A stretch of DNA of 64,000 bases from Marinobacterium ramblicola (GCF_019084545.1 NZ_JAHREP010000004.1:62001-126000); one strand, 5' to 3'; shown: positions 16,038-24,919, numbered from the stretch's first letter. Numbers and translations are program-made. The notes: generated by a model not told the origin, from the letters alone.

Positions 16038-16757
16038 TCAATCCGCCGCCAGCAGCGCACGGGTATACAGAATATGCTCGCGCGCTATCCGCCGAGCATG
16101 TTCGGCATCGCGCGCCTGGATCGCCCGGTGGATCTCGGCATGCTGGCCACGTATCCCTTCAGGGTAGCGGCCGAACCTTTTCAACGTGCGTGACAGCACG
16201 CCGTAGATCGCATTGAAGTAGCGCTCGTAGAACAGCTGGCTGAACGAGATCAGCAGCAGGTTATGGCTGGATTCGGCGATCAGCATATGGAAGCGCAGGT
16301 CCGCCCGCGCCTTGGCCAGGGTCGTCTCGCTCTTGCCCCGTTCGTACATCAGCGCATACTCCTCGGCCAATAGGGCAAGCTCGGCATCACTGGCACGCTG
16401 CGCAGCATACCAGGCGCACTCACCTTCGAGCAGCGCGCGTATCTCCATCACCTGCAGCTGGAACTCAAGATCATCGCCCAGCCCCTCCAGCGGCAGCTGC
16501 AGATGGGGCGCCATCAGATTACAGAGCCGACTCGCCCGCCCCTGTGCGGACTGGATATAGCCGCCCGCCGCGAGCCGGGACAGAGCACCGCGCACCATCT
16601 CCCGCGACATGCCATGCTCCGTCGCCAGCTTGCGCTCGGAGGCAAGTTTGCCACCGGGCAATAGGCTTCCTTCGGCGATCTGTGCGATCAAACGCGCATA
16701 CAGCCGGTCGCTGGGTCCCAACTCGGGGTTATCATCCTTCGGTCGGCGATCAGGCAC
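16038..16757 (-). CDS. GntR-family (FadR/LldR subgroup) regulator of lutABC
   Basis: About 239 residues with an N-terminal winged helix (LIAQIAEGSLLPGGKLASERKLATEHGMSREMVRGALSRLAAGGYI) and a C-terminal all-helical FCD ligand domain. The GTG at 16757 has GGAGG nine bases upstream and is preferred over a GTG at 16778. FadR-type regulators next to lactate genes (LldR/LutR) respond to lactate. A palindrome TGGTCAGACCA lies about 22 bases upstream of its start codon, in the gap to lutA, consistent with autoregulation and lactate-dependent control of the operon. Confidence 0.88.
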   Translation of the reverse strand: MPDRRPKDDNPELGPSDRLYARLIAQIAEGSLLPGGKLASERKLATEHGMSREMVRGALSRLAAGGYIQSAQGRASRLCNLMAPHLQLPLEGLGDDLEFQLQVMEIRALLEGECAWYAAQRASDAELALLAEEYALMYERGKSETTLAKARADLRFHMLIAESSHNLLLISFSQLFYERYFNAIYGVLSRTLKRFGRYPEGIRGQHAEIHRAIQARDAEHARRIAREHILYTRALLAAD

Positions 16758-16779
16758 CGCACTACACCTCCAAGCCACT

Positions 16780-16790
16780 TGGTCAGACCA
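16780..16790. promoter_or_regulatory. Probable LldR/FadR-type operator
   Basis: TGGTCAGACCA is a perfect TGGT-CAG-ACCA dyad. The form TTGGTnnnACCAA is the known type of site for PdhR/LldR regulators. It sits between the divergent regulator and lutA. Confidence 0.65.
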
Positions 16791-16831
16791 GTTTGCAGGA
16801 TAACATTTCCAACCGGGTTTGCCTCACCTAT

Positions 16832-16883
16832 CTTTCACAGAACGCTTTCACAGAACGCTTTCAGAGCATGCTTTCTCAGCATG
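16832..16883 (+). repeat. Four tandem 13-bp repeats upstream of lutA
   Basis: Units start at 16832, 16845, 16858 and 16871. The first two are identical (CTTTCACAGAACG); the others are CTTTCAGAGCATG and CTTTCTCAGCATG. They end about 40 bases before lutA, in its promoter or leader. Confidence 0.85.
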
Positions 16884-16922
16884 CCTATCAATGCACAAAA
16901 ACAGATACGAGATAAGCACCCT

Positions 16923-17693
16923 ATGGCTAATCCGCGTCCCAGAGTCGGGCTGTTCGTCACCTGCCTGGCCGATATGTTCCGCCCCGAAGTGGCCTTCGCC
17001 AGCGTCAAGCTGCTGGAGTTGGCCGGTTTCGAGGTCGAGGTGCCCAAGCGGCAAACCTGTTGCGGCCAGCCCGCGTTCAACTCGGGTGACCGCAAGGACA
17101 GCGCCGATATCGCCCGCCAGACCATCGAGGCGTTCGACGGCTTCGAGTACGTGGTCGGGCCCTCCGGCTCCTGTATCGGCATGCTGCACCACTATCCGGA
17201 ACTGTTTGTCGAGTCCGATCCCTGGCACCAACGTGCGCTCGACCTGAAAGCCCGCGCGTTCGAGATCACCAGTTTTCTCGCCCTGCACCTGGATATGGAC
17301 AAGCTGTCCAGCTCGTTCACGGGCAAGGTGACCTATCACGACTCCTGCTCAGGTCTGCGTGAACTGGGCGTCAAGAAGCAGCCGCGCGAGCTGCTGTCAA
17401 AGCTCCCCGGCGTGCAGATCAGCGAGATGGAGGAGGCGGAAACCTGCTGCGGGTTCGGCGGCACCTTCTGCGTCAAATACCCGGAGATCTCCAACCGCAT
17501 GGTCGGCAACAAGAGCGAGAACATCCGCGCCACCGGCGCCGACACCCTGCTCGGCGGCGACCTGGGTTGCCTGCTCAACATGGTGGGCAAGCTCAAGCGC
17601 GAAGGGATCGAGGTGAAGGCGCGACATGTAGTCGAGGTACTGGCGGATATGCTCGACTCGCCCGCCATCGGCGAAGCGGAACAGGGGGTGTAA
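16923..17693 (+). CDS. lutA: Lactate utilisation protein LutA (CCG-domain Fe-S protein)
   Basis: About 256 residues with two CCG-type cysteine motifs that bind a Fe-S cluster or heterodisulfide-like centre: RQTCCGQPAFNSGD and EETCCGFGGTF-type ETCCGFGGTFCVKYPE. GLFVTCLADMFRPEVAFASVKLLE is the standard LutA/YkgE N-terminus and sets the start at 16923. With LutB and LutC it forms the FAD-independent L-lactate oxidation complex that delivers electrons to the quinone pool. It is the first gene of a tight lutABC operon (4-base gap to lutB), divergent from a GntR regulator. No lactate permease is visible nearby. Confidence 0.92.
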   Translation: MANPRPRVGLFVTCLADMFRPEVAFASVKLLELAGFEVEVPKRQTCCGQPAFNSGDRKDSADIARQTIEAFDGFEYVVGPSGSCIGMLHHYPELFVESDPWHQRALDLKARAFEITSFLALHLDMDKLSSSFTGKVTYHDSCSGLRELGVKKQPRELLSKLPGVQISEMEEAETCCGFGGTFCVKYPEISNRMVGNKSENIRATGADTLLGGDLGCLLNMVGKLKREGIEVKARHVVEVLADMLDSPAIGEAEQGV

Positions 17694-17697
17694 GGGC

Positions 17698-19101
17698 ATG
17701 GAGATCAGAAGCCAGGAGTTCAAAAAGAGCGCGCATATCGCGCTGCACGATGCAAAATTGCAGCGGGCGCTGGGCAATCTCAAGGCCGGTTTCCCCGGTA
17801 AACGTGCCGCCGCCGTTGCCCGCCTGCCGGAGTTCGATGCGCTGCGCGATCAGGCACGGGATCTGAAGAACCATATTATCGAGCATCTAGATCTCTATCT
17901 GGAGGAGTTCGAAAAGAACGTGATCGCCCAAGGCGGCACCGTGCACTGGTGCCGAACCGCCGAGGATGCGCGCAAGACGATCCTTGAGATCTGCCGGGCA
18001 CAGGATGCCAAGACCGTCACCAAGGGCAAGTCGATGGTGACCGAGGAGATCGCGCTCAACGAGTACCTGGAGGCGAACGGCGTCACCCCGGTGGAAACCG
18101 ATCTCGGCGAGTATATCCTGCAGCTGCGCAACGACCACCCCAGCCATATCGTTGCCCCGGCGATCCACCTGACGCTAGACGATGTGGCCGAAGCCTTCCA
18201 TGAGCACCATAAGCGGCCCAAGAGCGACGACCCGGCGGTGCTGATGCAGGAGGCGCGGGAGATGCTGCGCAAGCAGTTCGTCTCTGCCGACGTGGGTATT
18301 ACCGGCGCCAACTTTCTGATCGCCGAAACCGGCTCCACCATCATCTGTACCAACGAGGGTAACGGCGACCTGACCCAGACCCTGCCCAAGACCCATATCG
18401 TCGTGTCGTCGATCGAGAAGGTGGTGCCGACGCTGGAGGATATGACGCTGTTCCTGCGCCTGCTGGCGCGCTCCGCCACCGGCCAGGAGTTCACCGTCTA
18501 CAACACCCTCTCCACCGGCCCCCGGCGGCAGGCCGACCGGGACGGGCCGGAAAACTTCCATGTGGTACTGGTGGATAACGGCCGCAGCGATATGGTCGGC
18601 ACCGAGTTCCAGGAGATGCTGCGCTGCATCCGCTGCTCGGCGTGCATGAACCACTGCCCGGTCTATGGCGCCGTGGGCGGCCAGACCTACGGCTGGGTCT
18701 ACCCCGGCCCGATGGGCTCGGTACTGACACCGCAGATGATCGGCATCGAGAACGCCGGCCTGCTGCCCAACGCCTCCACCTTCTGCGGTAAGTGCGAGGA
18801 GGTGTGCCCGGTACGCATCCCGTTGCCGAAACTGATGCGCCACTGGCGCGACAAGGAGTGGGAGAAGCACCTGACACCGGCAGCGGCCCGCAGCGGCATC
18901 GGTATCTGGGCGTTCTTTGCCAAACGTCCCGCGCTCTACCGTATGCTCTCCTGGAGCAGCAACCTGTTCCTGCGTCTGGTCGGCGGCAAGCGCGGCCGCA
19001 TCCGTAAACTGCCGCTGGCCGGCGGATGGACCGACTTCAGAGATATGCCCGCGCCCAGCGGAAAAACCTTCATGCAGCAGTGGCAGGAGCGCAAGTCATG
19101 A
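17698..19101 (+). CDS. lutB: Lactate utilisation iron-sulfur protein LutB
   Basis: A 467-residue protein. The N-terminal LUD domain (residues about 70-290) is followed by two 4Fe-4S motifs: CIRCSACMNHCPVYGAVGG and FCGKCEEVCPVRIPL. The C-terminus matches the DUF3390 tail (WAFFAKRPALYRMLSW). LutB/YkgF is the electron-transfer core of the LutABC lactate oxidase. The stop overlaps the lutC start (ATGA), so synthesis is coupled. Confidence 0.93.
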   Translation: MEIRSQEFKKSAHIALHDAKLQRALGNLKAGFPGKRAAAVARLPEFDALRDQARDLKNHIIEHLDLYLEEFEKNVIAQGGTVHWCRTAEDARKTILEICRAQDAKTVTKGKSMVTEEIALNEYLEANGVTPVETDLGEYILQLRNDHPSHIVAPAIHLTLDDVAEAFHEHHKRPKSDDPAVLMQEAREMLRKQFVSADVGITGANFLIAETGSTIICTNEGNGDLTQTLPKTHIVVSSIEKVVPTLEDMTLFLRLLARSATGQEFTVYNTLSTGPRRQADRDGPENFHVVLVDNGRSDMVGTEFQEMLRCIRCSACMNHCPVYGAVGGQTYGWVYPGPMGSVLTPQMIGIENAGLLPNASTFCGKCEEVCPVRIPLPKLMRHWRDKEWEKHLTPAAARSGIGIWAFFAKRPALYRMLSWSSNLFLRLVGGKRGRIRKLPLAGGWTDFRDMPAPSGKTFMQQWQERKS

Positions 19102-19766
19102 GCAGAGCCGAGATATTCAACCGCATCCGCACCGGCCTGCGCATCGGAGCCGACGACCGCCAGCGCCAAGAGACGGTACAGCAGCGCCTGCAGGCGCGTG
19201 CTGCCAATCTGATCCCGCAACGCGCCCAGCTCCCGCAGGCGGCCTGTATACAGTTGTTCATCGAGATGGCGATCGAGAGTGCCGCCGAGCTGATCGAGCT
19301 GCGCCACCGCAACGAGCTGTCTGCGGCGGTCGAGCACTGGCTCAGCGAGAACGGTATCAGCCAGCTGGTGCTGGCCCGCGAGGAGAACCTGCAGAACCTC
19401 GACTGGTCAGCCAGCAGCAGCCTGGTACGCGAGGAGCGGGTAGCCCAGGCCGGGGACGAGGCCAGCCTGACCAACGCCTTCTGCGGCATTGCCGAAACCG
19501 GCACGCTGATGCTGCATTCGGGACCGGACAGCCCAACCACGCTGAACTTCCTGCCCGACAACCACCTGGTCGCGCTCTCCGCCAGCAGCATCGTCGGCGC
19601 TTACGAGGAGGCCTGGCAGCAGCTGCGTGCAGCCAGCGGTGGCGAGATGCCGCGTACGGTCAATATGATCACCGGCCCGTCACGTAGCGCCGACATTGAG
19701 CAGAAGCTGCAGATGGGCGCCCACGGTCCACGTCGACTGGCGATCTTCCTGATCCGCGACGAGTAG
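19098..19766 (+). CDS. lutC: Lactate utilisation protein LutC
   Basis: A 222-residue LUD-domain protein (LutC/YkgG). GIAETGTLMLHSGPDSPTTLNFLPDNHLV and ITGPSRSADIEQKLQMGAHGPRRL are characteristic. It is the third subunit of the lactate oxidation complex. ATG 19098 overlaps the lutB stop by four bases. No clear intrinsic terminator follows before the convergent M48 gene. Confidence 0.92.
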   Translation: MSRAEIFNRIRTGLRIGADDRQRQETVQQRLQARAANLIPQRAQLPQAACIQLFIEMAIESAAELIELRHRNELSAAVEHWLSENGISQLVLAREENLQNLDWSASSSLVREERVAQAGDEASLTNAFCGIAETGTLMLHSGPDSPTTLNFLPDNHLVALSASSIVGAYEEAWQQLRAASGGEMPRTVNMITGPSRSADIEQKLQMGAHGPRRLAIFLIRDE

Positions 19767-19837
19767 CGTTCAGCTGCAAACAGACGGTGCATGGCCGGCA
19801 ACTGTGCCATGCACTGACTCCTGCAAGGGGTGAAAGA

Positions 19838-21049
19838 CTAGCGGCAGGCGGGCGGCAATTTGGCCGCTGCCATATTCTGACCGTAGCAGCTCCAGTCGAT
19901 CCGCCCCTCCTCCACGCTGGGCTCGAGTACGAGATACATATCCTCGCCCGCGGCATCCTGTCCCATCAGCGCGCCGATCACGCCATCCTCGTAGAGACTG
20001 ATCTCATACTTCGATGTCGAGTCCACCAGCGTCTCGCTGGAGTATCCGAGCAACTCGAGTGAGGTTGGCCATTCACCGTTGCTCTGCGCATACTGCTCGA
20101 CCTGTTGTCCGATACCCTGCGCCTGTGCATAAGCCGCCGAGGTGCGCGCCCGCTCGGTGTACTCCTGATAGGCCGGCACCGCCACCGCCGCCAGCACACC
20201 GATGATCGCCACCACGATCAACAGCGACGCCGCCCCACCAACACCGGCGGCAACCCTGGGCACGAACAGTGCCAGCAGCCAGGCCAGTCTGCTGCGCCCG
20301 GGTTGACGGATCTCCTGACCACGGGACAGCGCGATCGCCGCCGCCATCCGCTTGGTCAACCAGGGATAGTCGGCTGTCAGCTCGTTGAACGACATCCAAA
20401 ACCCACCGGTCAACTGAGCCTGAGCCAGATAAGCATCGGTATTGATGCTCTTCCAGCGGGTATCGCCCGCCGCAATCGCCGCCAGTGCAGCGCGGATATC
20501 CTCCTCGTTCGAGCAGCAGGCCACCCCATAACGATCGCAGGTGTACTCCTCTGCCCGGCGCAGCGCAGCCCCCAGCAGCGGCAGGAACGATGCCGGCGCC
20601 ACCAGTCCGCTCCAAAGCAGGTGTTTGCGGTGTATATGGCCAAGCTCATGGCCGATATAGAAATCGATGGCACCCGGCTGATCCTCAAGCGCGTCCACCA
20701 CATCGGTGAACAGCACGATGAAGTGTCGGCCGAGAAAGCGTGTGGCAAGGGCATTGAAAAAATCGGTGCGCAGCAGGTACATCTCTGGCACCTTGTCCAC
20801 ACCCACCTTGCGGCAGCAGTTTTGCAGGCGTTCGTGCAGGTCCGGATACTGCTCGGCACTCACCCGGACACCGGTCCCCTTCAGATAGGAGATAAATGCC
20901 GAATGGGCAAAGAGGAAGAACAGGTAACCGAACAGAATATACGCCAGCGCTATACCGAAGGTTCCGATAATCAGCGCCAGCCAAAGCAGCGTCGAAATAA
21001 TGACGGCGAGGGTAAACAGGGATTTCTCGTGCTTATAAACCAGATTCAC
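19838..21049 (-). CDS. M48 metalloprotease fused to a type IV pilin-like domain
   Basis: A 403-residue two-part protein. Residues 1-270 form an M48 membrane metalloprotease: paired N-terminal transmembrane helices (FTLAVIISTLLWLALIIGTFGIALAYILF), zinc motif HELGHIH at His134, and third ligand Glu in RRAEEYTCDRYG. Residues 275-403 hold a hydrophobic helix LLIVVAIIGVLAAVAVPAYQ followed by EYTERARTSAAYAQAQ, the classic type IV pilin N-terminal helix, then a pilin-like globular tail ending with two cysteines. No frameshift separates them. GTG 21049 has AAAGGAG six bases upstream. The pilin part lacks the leader peptidase site at the protein start, so it is not assembled in the usual way. Function unknown; membrane protein quality control is one possibility. 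Confidence 0.85.
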   Translation of the reverse strand: MNLVYKHEKSLFTLAVIISTLLWLALIIGTFGIALAYILFGYLFFLFAHSAFISYLKGTGVRVSAEQYPDLHERLQNCCRKVGVDKVPEMYLLRTDFFNALATRFLGRHFIVLFTDVVDALEDQPGAIDFYIGHELGHIHRKHLLWSGLVAPASFLPLLGAALRRAEEYTCDRYGVACCSNEEDIRAALAAIAAGDTRWKSINTDAYLAQAQLTGGFWMSFNELTADYPWLTKRMAAAIALSRGQEIRQPGRSRLAWLLALFVPRVAAGVGGAASLLIVVAIIGVLAAVAVPAYQEYTERARTSAAYAQAQGIGQQVEQYAQSNGEWPTSLELLGYSSETLVDSTSKYEISLYEDGVIGALMGQDAAGEDMYLVLEPSVEEGRIDWSCYGQNMAAAKLPPACR

Positions 21050-21481
21050 GTTTAGCTCCTTTAAACTCTGGTGGCTGCATATAGCGGCAGCGTATGGCGG
21101 CTCATTGTCGCCAATCTGGCCGCGCCGCAATCATGGCGGGCAGGTACCGAACAAGGCCCGGTTACCCCAGGCTCGATCTTAGGCAATCGGGGCATAAATA
21201 GACAGCCTCGACTTGCGCAAAATCGAATATCCCCGATCATAAAACCACTATCAAACATCCCTTAGCCCCCTATCTGCATCGTACCGGGGACTTTCTCGTC
21301 GCGGAATCTGAATTTCGTTCATTATGTAAACTTTTCATTACACTTTTGGCGCTTTTATCGATTATGTACAGCTGCGTTAACTGACCTATACCTATTATAT
21401 TTCCCGTCGCTTTATCGAGCGTTAGCCAACACCCGAAACGGCGGAACCGACTCCAGGACAGATCGTACAGGGGGGCGTTCC
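21050..21481. other. Intergenic region upstream of the subtilase gene
   Basis: 432 bases between divergent genes. The right half is AT-rich. TGTAA-N8-TTACA lies at 21325-21342, near-repeats TTATGTAAAC and TTATGTACAG at about 21322 and 21362, and TATTATATT near 21393 could be a -10 box. I see no convincing -35 box, RNA gene or small coding frame. Confidence 0.4.
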
Positions 21482-23425
21482 ATGCACCGTATACGCATCA
21501 CTACTCTCATGCTGCTGTTTGCGTTTGTCTGCTTTGTCCCGAGCAGCTTTGCCGCCATGCCCGATATAGCCAAACTCGATATCCCGCGCTATGCGCCGGA
21601 CCGGGTATTGGTGAAGTTCAAACCGGGCACTGCCGCTGCCGATATCACCGCCGAGCATATGGCCGCGAATGCCCAGCTGCTGCGCACCATCCCCCAGATC
21701 GATGTGCAGGTCATGCAGGTGCCTGATGGGCGGGTCGAAGCGAGCGTCGACGCCTACAGGCGCAACCCCAACGTGCTCTATGCCGAACCGGACTACTACC
21801 GGTTGCTGGTGGTACCGAACGAGGAGCCCGGACCGGTGCTGATAACCGGTGCGGCCAACTACTTCGAAGAGCAGTGGTATCTGCACAACGTCGGCCAGGG
21901 GCATATTCAGAAAACCCAGGATATTCTCGGCAATGTCAGCCTGGATACGGTCTACGGTACGCCCGGCGCCGATATCAATGCACCTGCCGGCTGGGAGATC
22001 GAAACCGGTGTCGCGGGCGATCTGACCTCCTATGACAAACCGAAGATCGCGGTACTCGACAGCGGTGCCGACTGCAACATCCCCGACCTGGCCTATAAGT
22101 GCCTCGAGAAAGTCAGTCTGGTCGGTGCGACTCCCGGTTACGGCAATGATATCTGCCCATCGGGGGACCCGGCCTGCGATAACCTGGGGCACGGCACCTT
22201 TACCGCCGGTGAGGCGGGCGCCGATACCAACAACACCGAAGGTCTCGCAGGCGCCGGTTTCGACAGTGGTGTCGGCATCTTCAAGGTCTGCTATCAGGAA
22301 GCGGTGACCGACGGCATCTTTATCTACTTGGTCGGGCTCTGCCCCGTATCCGGCTCCGCGGAAGCGATCATTCTGGCCTCCAGTGACCAGTTTGACGGCG
22401 GCACGCTGATACGCAGCCAGTATCAGGTGATCACCATGAGCTACGGCAGCGATCTGATCGATCCGGATACCGGAGAGATCTACGCCACCGATCCGTCGAC
22501 CGCCGAGTGCGAAGCTATCCAGCACGCACGCGACCAAGGAGTATTGGTGGTCGCGGCGGCGGGTAATAACGGTAACACCACGAAGGTCTATCCGGCAGCC
22601 TGTACCGATGCCGGCGGCAACTCCACCGTACTCTCTGTCGCCGCATCCGATCATGAGGATGACCGCGCAGGCTTCTCCACCTATAGCCGCAACCAAGATG
22701 ACTGGGTCTCGATCGCGGCCCCTGGACAGGACATCATCGGACTCCAGCCCGGGTCGGCCTGCGGTATCGCATCGTCCAGCGACAGCTGTGTCGACTGGTG
22801 GAGCGGCACCTCCATGTCGGCCCCGCTGGTTGCCGGTGCTGCTGCGCTGGTCTGGAGCGACCTGTACAACCGGCTCGACGCCGTAGCCTCCAAGGCTCCG
22901 GCAAACTGCAGTTACGCCGGCATGCCCTGTAACCAGGCGGTACGTCAGCGACTGCAGGATAACGCCGCCCAGGTGGGCGCCAACGGCCAGAACCTGTTGA
23001 GCTGGACCGCCCACGGTCGGCTCGATCTGGCAGCGGCACTGGCCAATGATGTATTGCCCTCTGACGGTGGCGGGGGCGATCCAGGTGGTGGCGATCCAGG
23101 AACGGGGCCGGTAGCCGCGTTCAGCTACGATTGCATCGGCCTGGTTTGCAGTTTCACCAACGCCTCTCAAGGCCAGGGTACGCTGAGTTACAGCTGGAGC
23201 TTTGGCGATGGTGCGGCCAGTAGCGACGAGAGTCCGGGACACAGTTACAACGCTGCCGGCAACTATCTGGTGAGGCTGATCACCACCGACAGCGGCGGCA
23301 ACGCTGAAGTCAGTACCACCCTGTCACTGAAAAACGGCAAGAAGTCCTCCAGCGGCAGCGTAACCAGCGCCAGTGGCAGCGGAGGCGGTGGTGGATCCTG
23401 TACACACCCAAAAAACAAATGTTGA
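21482..23425 (+). CDS. Secreted subtilisin-like serine protease with PKD domain
   Basis: A 647-residue S8 protease. A signal peptide ends at SSFA-AM. A propeptide (residues about 25-115, ending PNVLYAEPDYYRL) is followed by the catalytic domain with Asp193 (AVLDSGAD), His237 (LGHGTFTAG) and Ser444 (SGTSMSAPLVAGAAAL). AAAGNNGN carries the oxyanion Asn. After a Gly/Asp spacer comes a PKD domain (YSWSFGDGAASSDESPGHSY), then a serine/glycine-rich linker and a short basic tail with two cysteines. It is probably exported by Sec and a type II system and digests external protein. RBS-like AGGGGGG precedes the start. Its gene is monocistronic. Confidence 0.92.
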   Translation: MHRIRITTLMLLFAFVCFVPSSFAAMPDIAKLDIPRYAPDRVLVKFKPGTAAADITAEHMAANAQLLRTIPQIDVQVMQVPDGRVEASVDAYRRNPNVLYAEPDYYRLLVVPNEEPGPVLITGAANYFEEQWYLHNVGQGHIQKTQDILGNVSLDTVYGTPGADINAPAGWEIETGVAGDLTSYDKPKIAVLDSGADCNIPDLAYKCLEKVSLVGATPGYGNDICPSGDPACDNLGHGTFTAGEAGADTNNTEGLAGAGFDSGVGIFKVCYQEAVTDGIFIYLVGLCPVSGSAEAIILASSDQFDGGTLIRSQYQVITMSYGSDLIDPDTGEIYATDPSTAECEAIQHARDQGVLVVAAAGNNGNTTKVYPAACTDAGGNSTVLSVAASDHEDDRAGFSTYSRNQDDWVSIAAPGQDIIGLQPGSACGIASSSDSCVDWWSGTSMSAPLVAGAAALVWSDLYNRLDAVASKAPANCSYAGMPCNQAVRQRLQDNAAQVGANGQNLLSWTAHGRLDLAAALANDVLPSDGGGGDPGGGDPGTGPVAAFSYDCIGLVCSFTNASQGQGTLSYSWSFGDGAASSDESPGHSYNAAGNYLVRLITTDSGGNAEVSTTLSLKNGKKSSSGSVTSASGSGGGGGSCTHPKNKC

Positions 23426-23445
23426 GCGCGTCGATAGGTATCAGA

Positions 23446-24375
23446 CTAAGCCGTGCCCCTGTCCGCCTGGAGATCGTGCCAGCGATACGGGCTTAACCGC
23501 TCGATGAGCATCCCACGCTTGAAACGAAATCGAACGTTTCGGGCGTAGCCGGGTATGGGCAGAGGCCCCTCCTCGGACCAGAGCAGCGATGCATGGCCGT
23601 TAAGGTAGAGGTGATCCCCGCTGTCGAAATCGATGAACAGCAAAGCCGTTTCCGAACAGGTCTGGATGTTGCCCAGGGTGTTGAAAAAGTCGTTGCCCTT
23701 GAAGTCCGCGAACACCAGTGAGTGCGGGTCCGGCACCTGCACAAACCCCGCCTGACCGCCGCGATGGGAGATATCGTAACCCGCTTGAGGTTCGGTCCGA
23801 GTGCCGACATTTGGCGCCGCTCGGCTGGCGATAAAAAAGGTATCCGACCTCTCGATCAGCTCCGCCGCCCTGCCATCAAGGCTGGCCAGCTCGTGACTGC
23901 GCCCAGAGCGCTCGGCGATCAGGCCCTGGATTTCACGCGGCCGGATATACTTGGGGCAGTTGCCGAAGCTCTGCTCTATTCCCAGCAGCAGCCTATCCCC
24001 GGACACCGCTTGAATCTTGCCGTTGGCCCGGTTGCGGCGACGGGTGGCGAACTGCAGTCCGAGCAGCCCATAGGGCTGCCCGGCTCTCAGCTGGTCGTGT
24101 AATGGGTCCGCCGCGTGCCAGTCCGCCCGAACCGACAGCGTGCGCTCGTCGGGCGAGCCGATGAATCCGGGCTCGCCATACAGCGCGGTGGCCCAGAGCA
24201 CGCCGTTCGAGTCGGTCGCCGCCAGAAACAGCATCGGCAGCTGTGGATAAAACTGACGATGCTGATCGATCAGCAAGGGACGCAGCACTTTTTCACCAAC
24301 GCTCAGGGTTCGTTCAGGCACGCCGGCGCGTCGCTGGATCTCCAGTTCCCCGGCATGAAAAGCCTGCGTCCCCAT
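23446..24375 (-). CDS. Pyridoxamine 5'-phosphate oxidase-like flavin protein
   Basis: A 309-residue split-barrel protein. FHAGELEIQRRAGV, the central MLFLAATDSNGVLWATALYGEPGFI and IEQSFGNCPKYIRPREI are typical of the large PNPOx-like group of FMN (or F420/heme) binding proteins found as stand-alone oxidoreductases. DTFFIASRAA followed by SHRGGQAGFVQV marks a second half-barrel. It is not canonical PdxH. The gene follows a VOC-family gene with a one-base gap, so the two form a coupled pair regulated by the divergent TetR protein and its palindromic operators. Confidence 0.8.
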   Translation of the reverse strand: MGTQAFHAGELEIQRRAGVPERTLSVGEKVLRPLLIDQHRQFYPQLPMLFLAATDSNGVLWATALYGEPGFIGSPDERTLSVRADWHAADPLHDQLRAGQPYGLLGLQFATRRRNRANGKIQAVSGDRLLLGIEQSFGNCPKYIRPREIQGLIAERSGRSHELASLDGRAAELIERSDTFFIASRAAPNVGTRTEPQAGYDISHRGGQAGFVQVPDPHSLVFADFKGNDFFNTLGNIQTCSETALLFIDFDSGDHLYLNGHASLLWSEEGPLPIPGYARNVRFRFKRGMLIERLSPYRWHDLQADRGTA

Positions 24376-24376
24376 C

Positions 24377-24781
24377 TCACTGCCCTCCCGCCGCGATCAC
24401 TTCCATACGGATGCCGCCCGGAATCGTGCACATCATATGGTGCAAAGGGGTGCCGTTCAGCGGCTCCGGTGCGAACTCGATCTCGGCACCTGTATACGTC
24501 TGCACCCTCTGGTACACCTGCTGCAGCGCATCGACGTCATCAACGGCCAGCGCAAAGTGGTGCAGCCCCAGATTGCGCTTGCGGTCAAATGCCACCGGTT
24601 GGTCACTCTGCACCTGCCACAACGTCAGCATGACGCTGCCGTCATGCAGGAACACGGCCGGGTAATCGGGCTTCTCTCCCAGCTTTTCAAACCCCAGCAC
24701 CTCGCTGAAGAATGCAACCGCTTCGCTGAGATCCGGCACCGTTAGTCCCAGATGGTGAACACCTTTGGTCAATCCGCTCAT
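24377..24781 (-). CDS. VOC-family (glyoxalase/bleomycin-resistance fold) protein
   Basis: A 134-residue single-domain VOC protein: GVHHLGLTVPDLSEAVAFFSEVLGFEKL at the N-terminus and LGLHHFALAVDDVDALQQVYQRVQ in the second module. Metal ligands are the His and Glu positions of the two modules. Members are lyases, dioxygenases or binding proteins; the reaction cannot be told from sequence. ATG 24781 has GGGAG upstream. It is first in a two-gene unit with a flavin protein and lies just downstream of a 30-bp palindrome, which suggests induction by an electrophile or xenobiotic. Confidence 0.85.
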   Translation of the reverse strand: MSGLTKGVHHLGLTVPDLSEAVAFFSEVLGFEKLGEKPDYPAVFLHDGSVMLTLWQVQSDQPVAFDRKRNLGLHHFALAVDDVDALQQVYQRVQTYTGAEIEFAPEPLNGTPLHHMMCTIPGGIRMEVIAAGGQ

Positions 24782-24803
24782 TACCTTTACTCCCAATCCA
24801 GAA

Positions 24804-24833
24804 TTCAAAGTGAACAGATCTGTTCACTTTGAA
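24804..24833. promoter_or_regulatory. TetR-type operator O1, 30-bp perfect palindrome
   Basis: A perfect dyad of 30 bases centred on 24818/24819 with core GTGAACAGATCTGTTCAC. It lies 23 bases before the VOC gene start and is the probable binding site of the divergent TetR regulator. Confidence 0.85.
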
Positions 24834-24842
24834 CAACCATAG

Positions 24843-24860
24843 TAGACAGATCTGTTCACG
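24843..24860. promoter_or_regulatory. TetR-type operator O2
   Basis: TAGACAGATCTGTTCACG repeats the core of O1 with a degenerate left end. Its centre is 32 bases, about three helical turns, from that of O1, which would place two dimers on the same DNA face. Confidence 0.7.
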
Positions 24861-24919
24861 TCAACGAATTTCGCGTAAGCTCGATCTCATCCACTCGGAG
24901 GAGTTCAACGAACCTGGCC

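Noticed and set aside
21422-23242. 606-codon open frame antisense to the subtilase gene
   Set aside because: No recognisable domain; the sense strand has signal peptide, catalytic triad and PKD domain.
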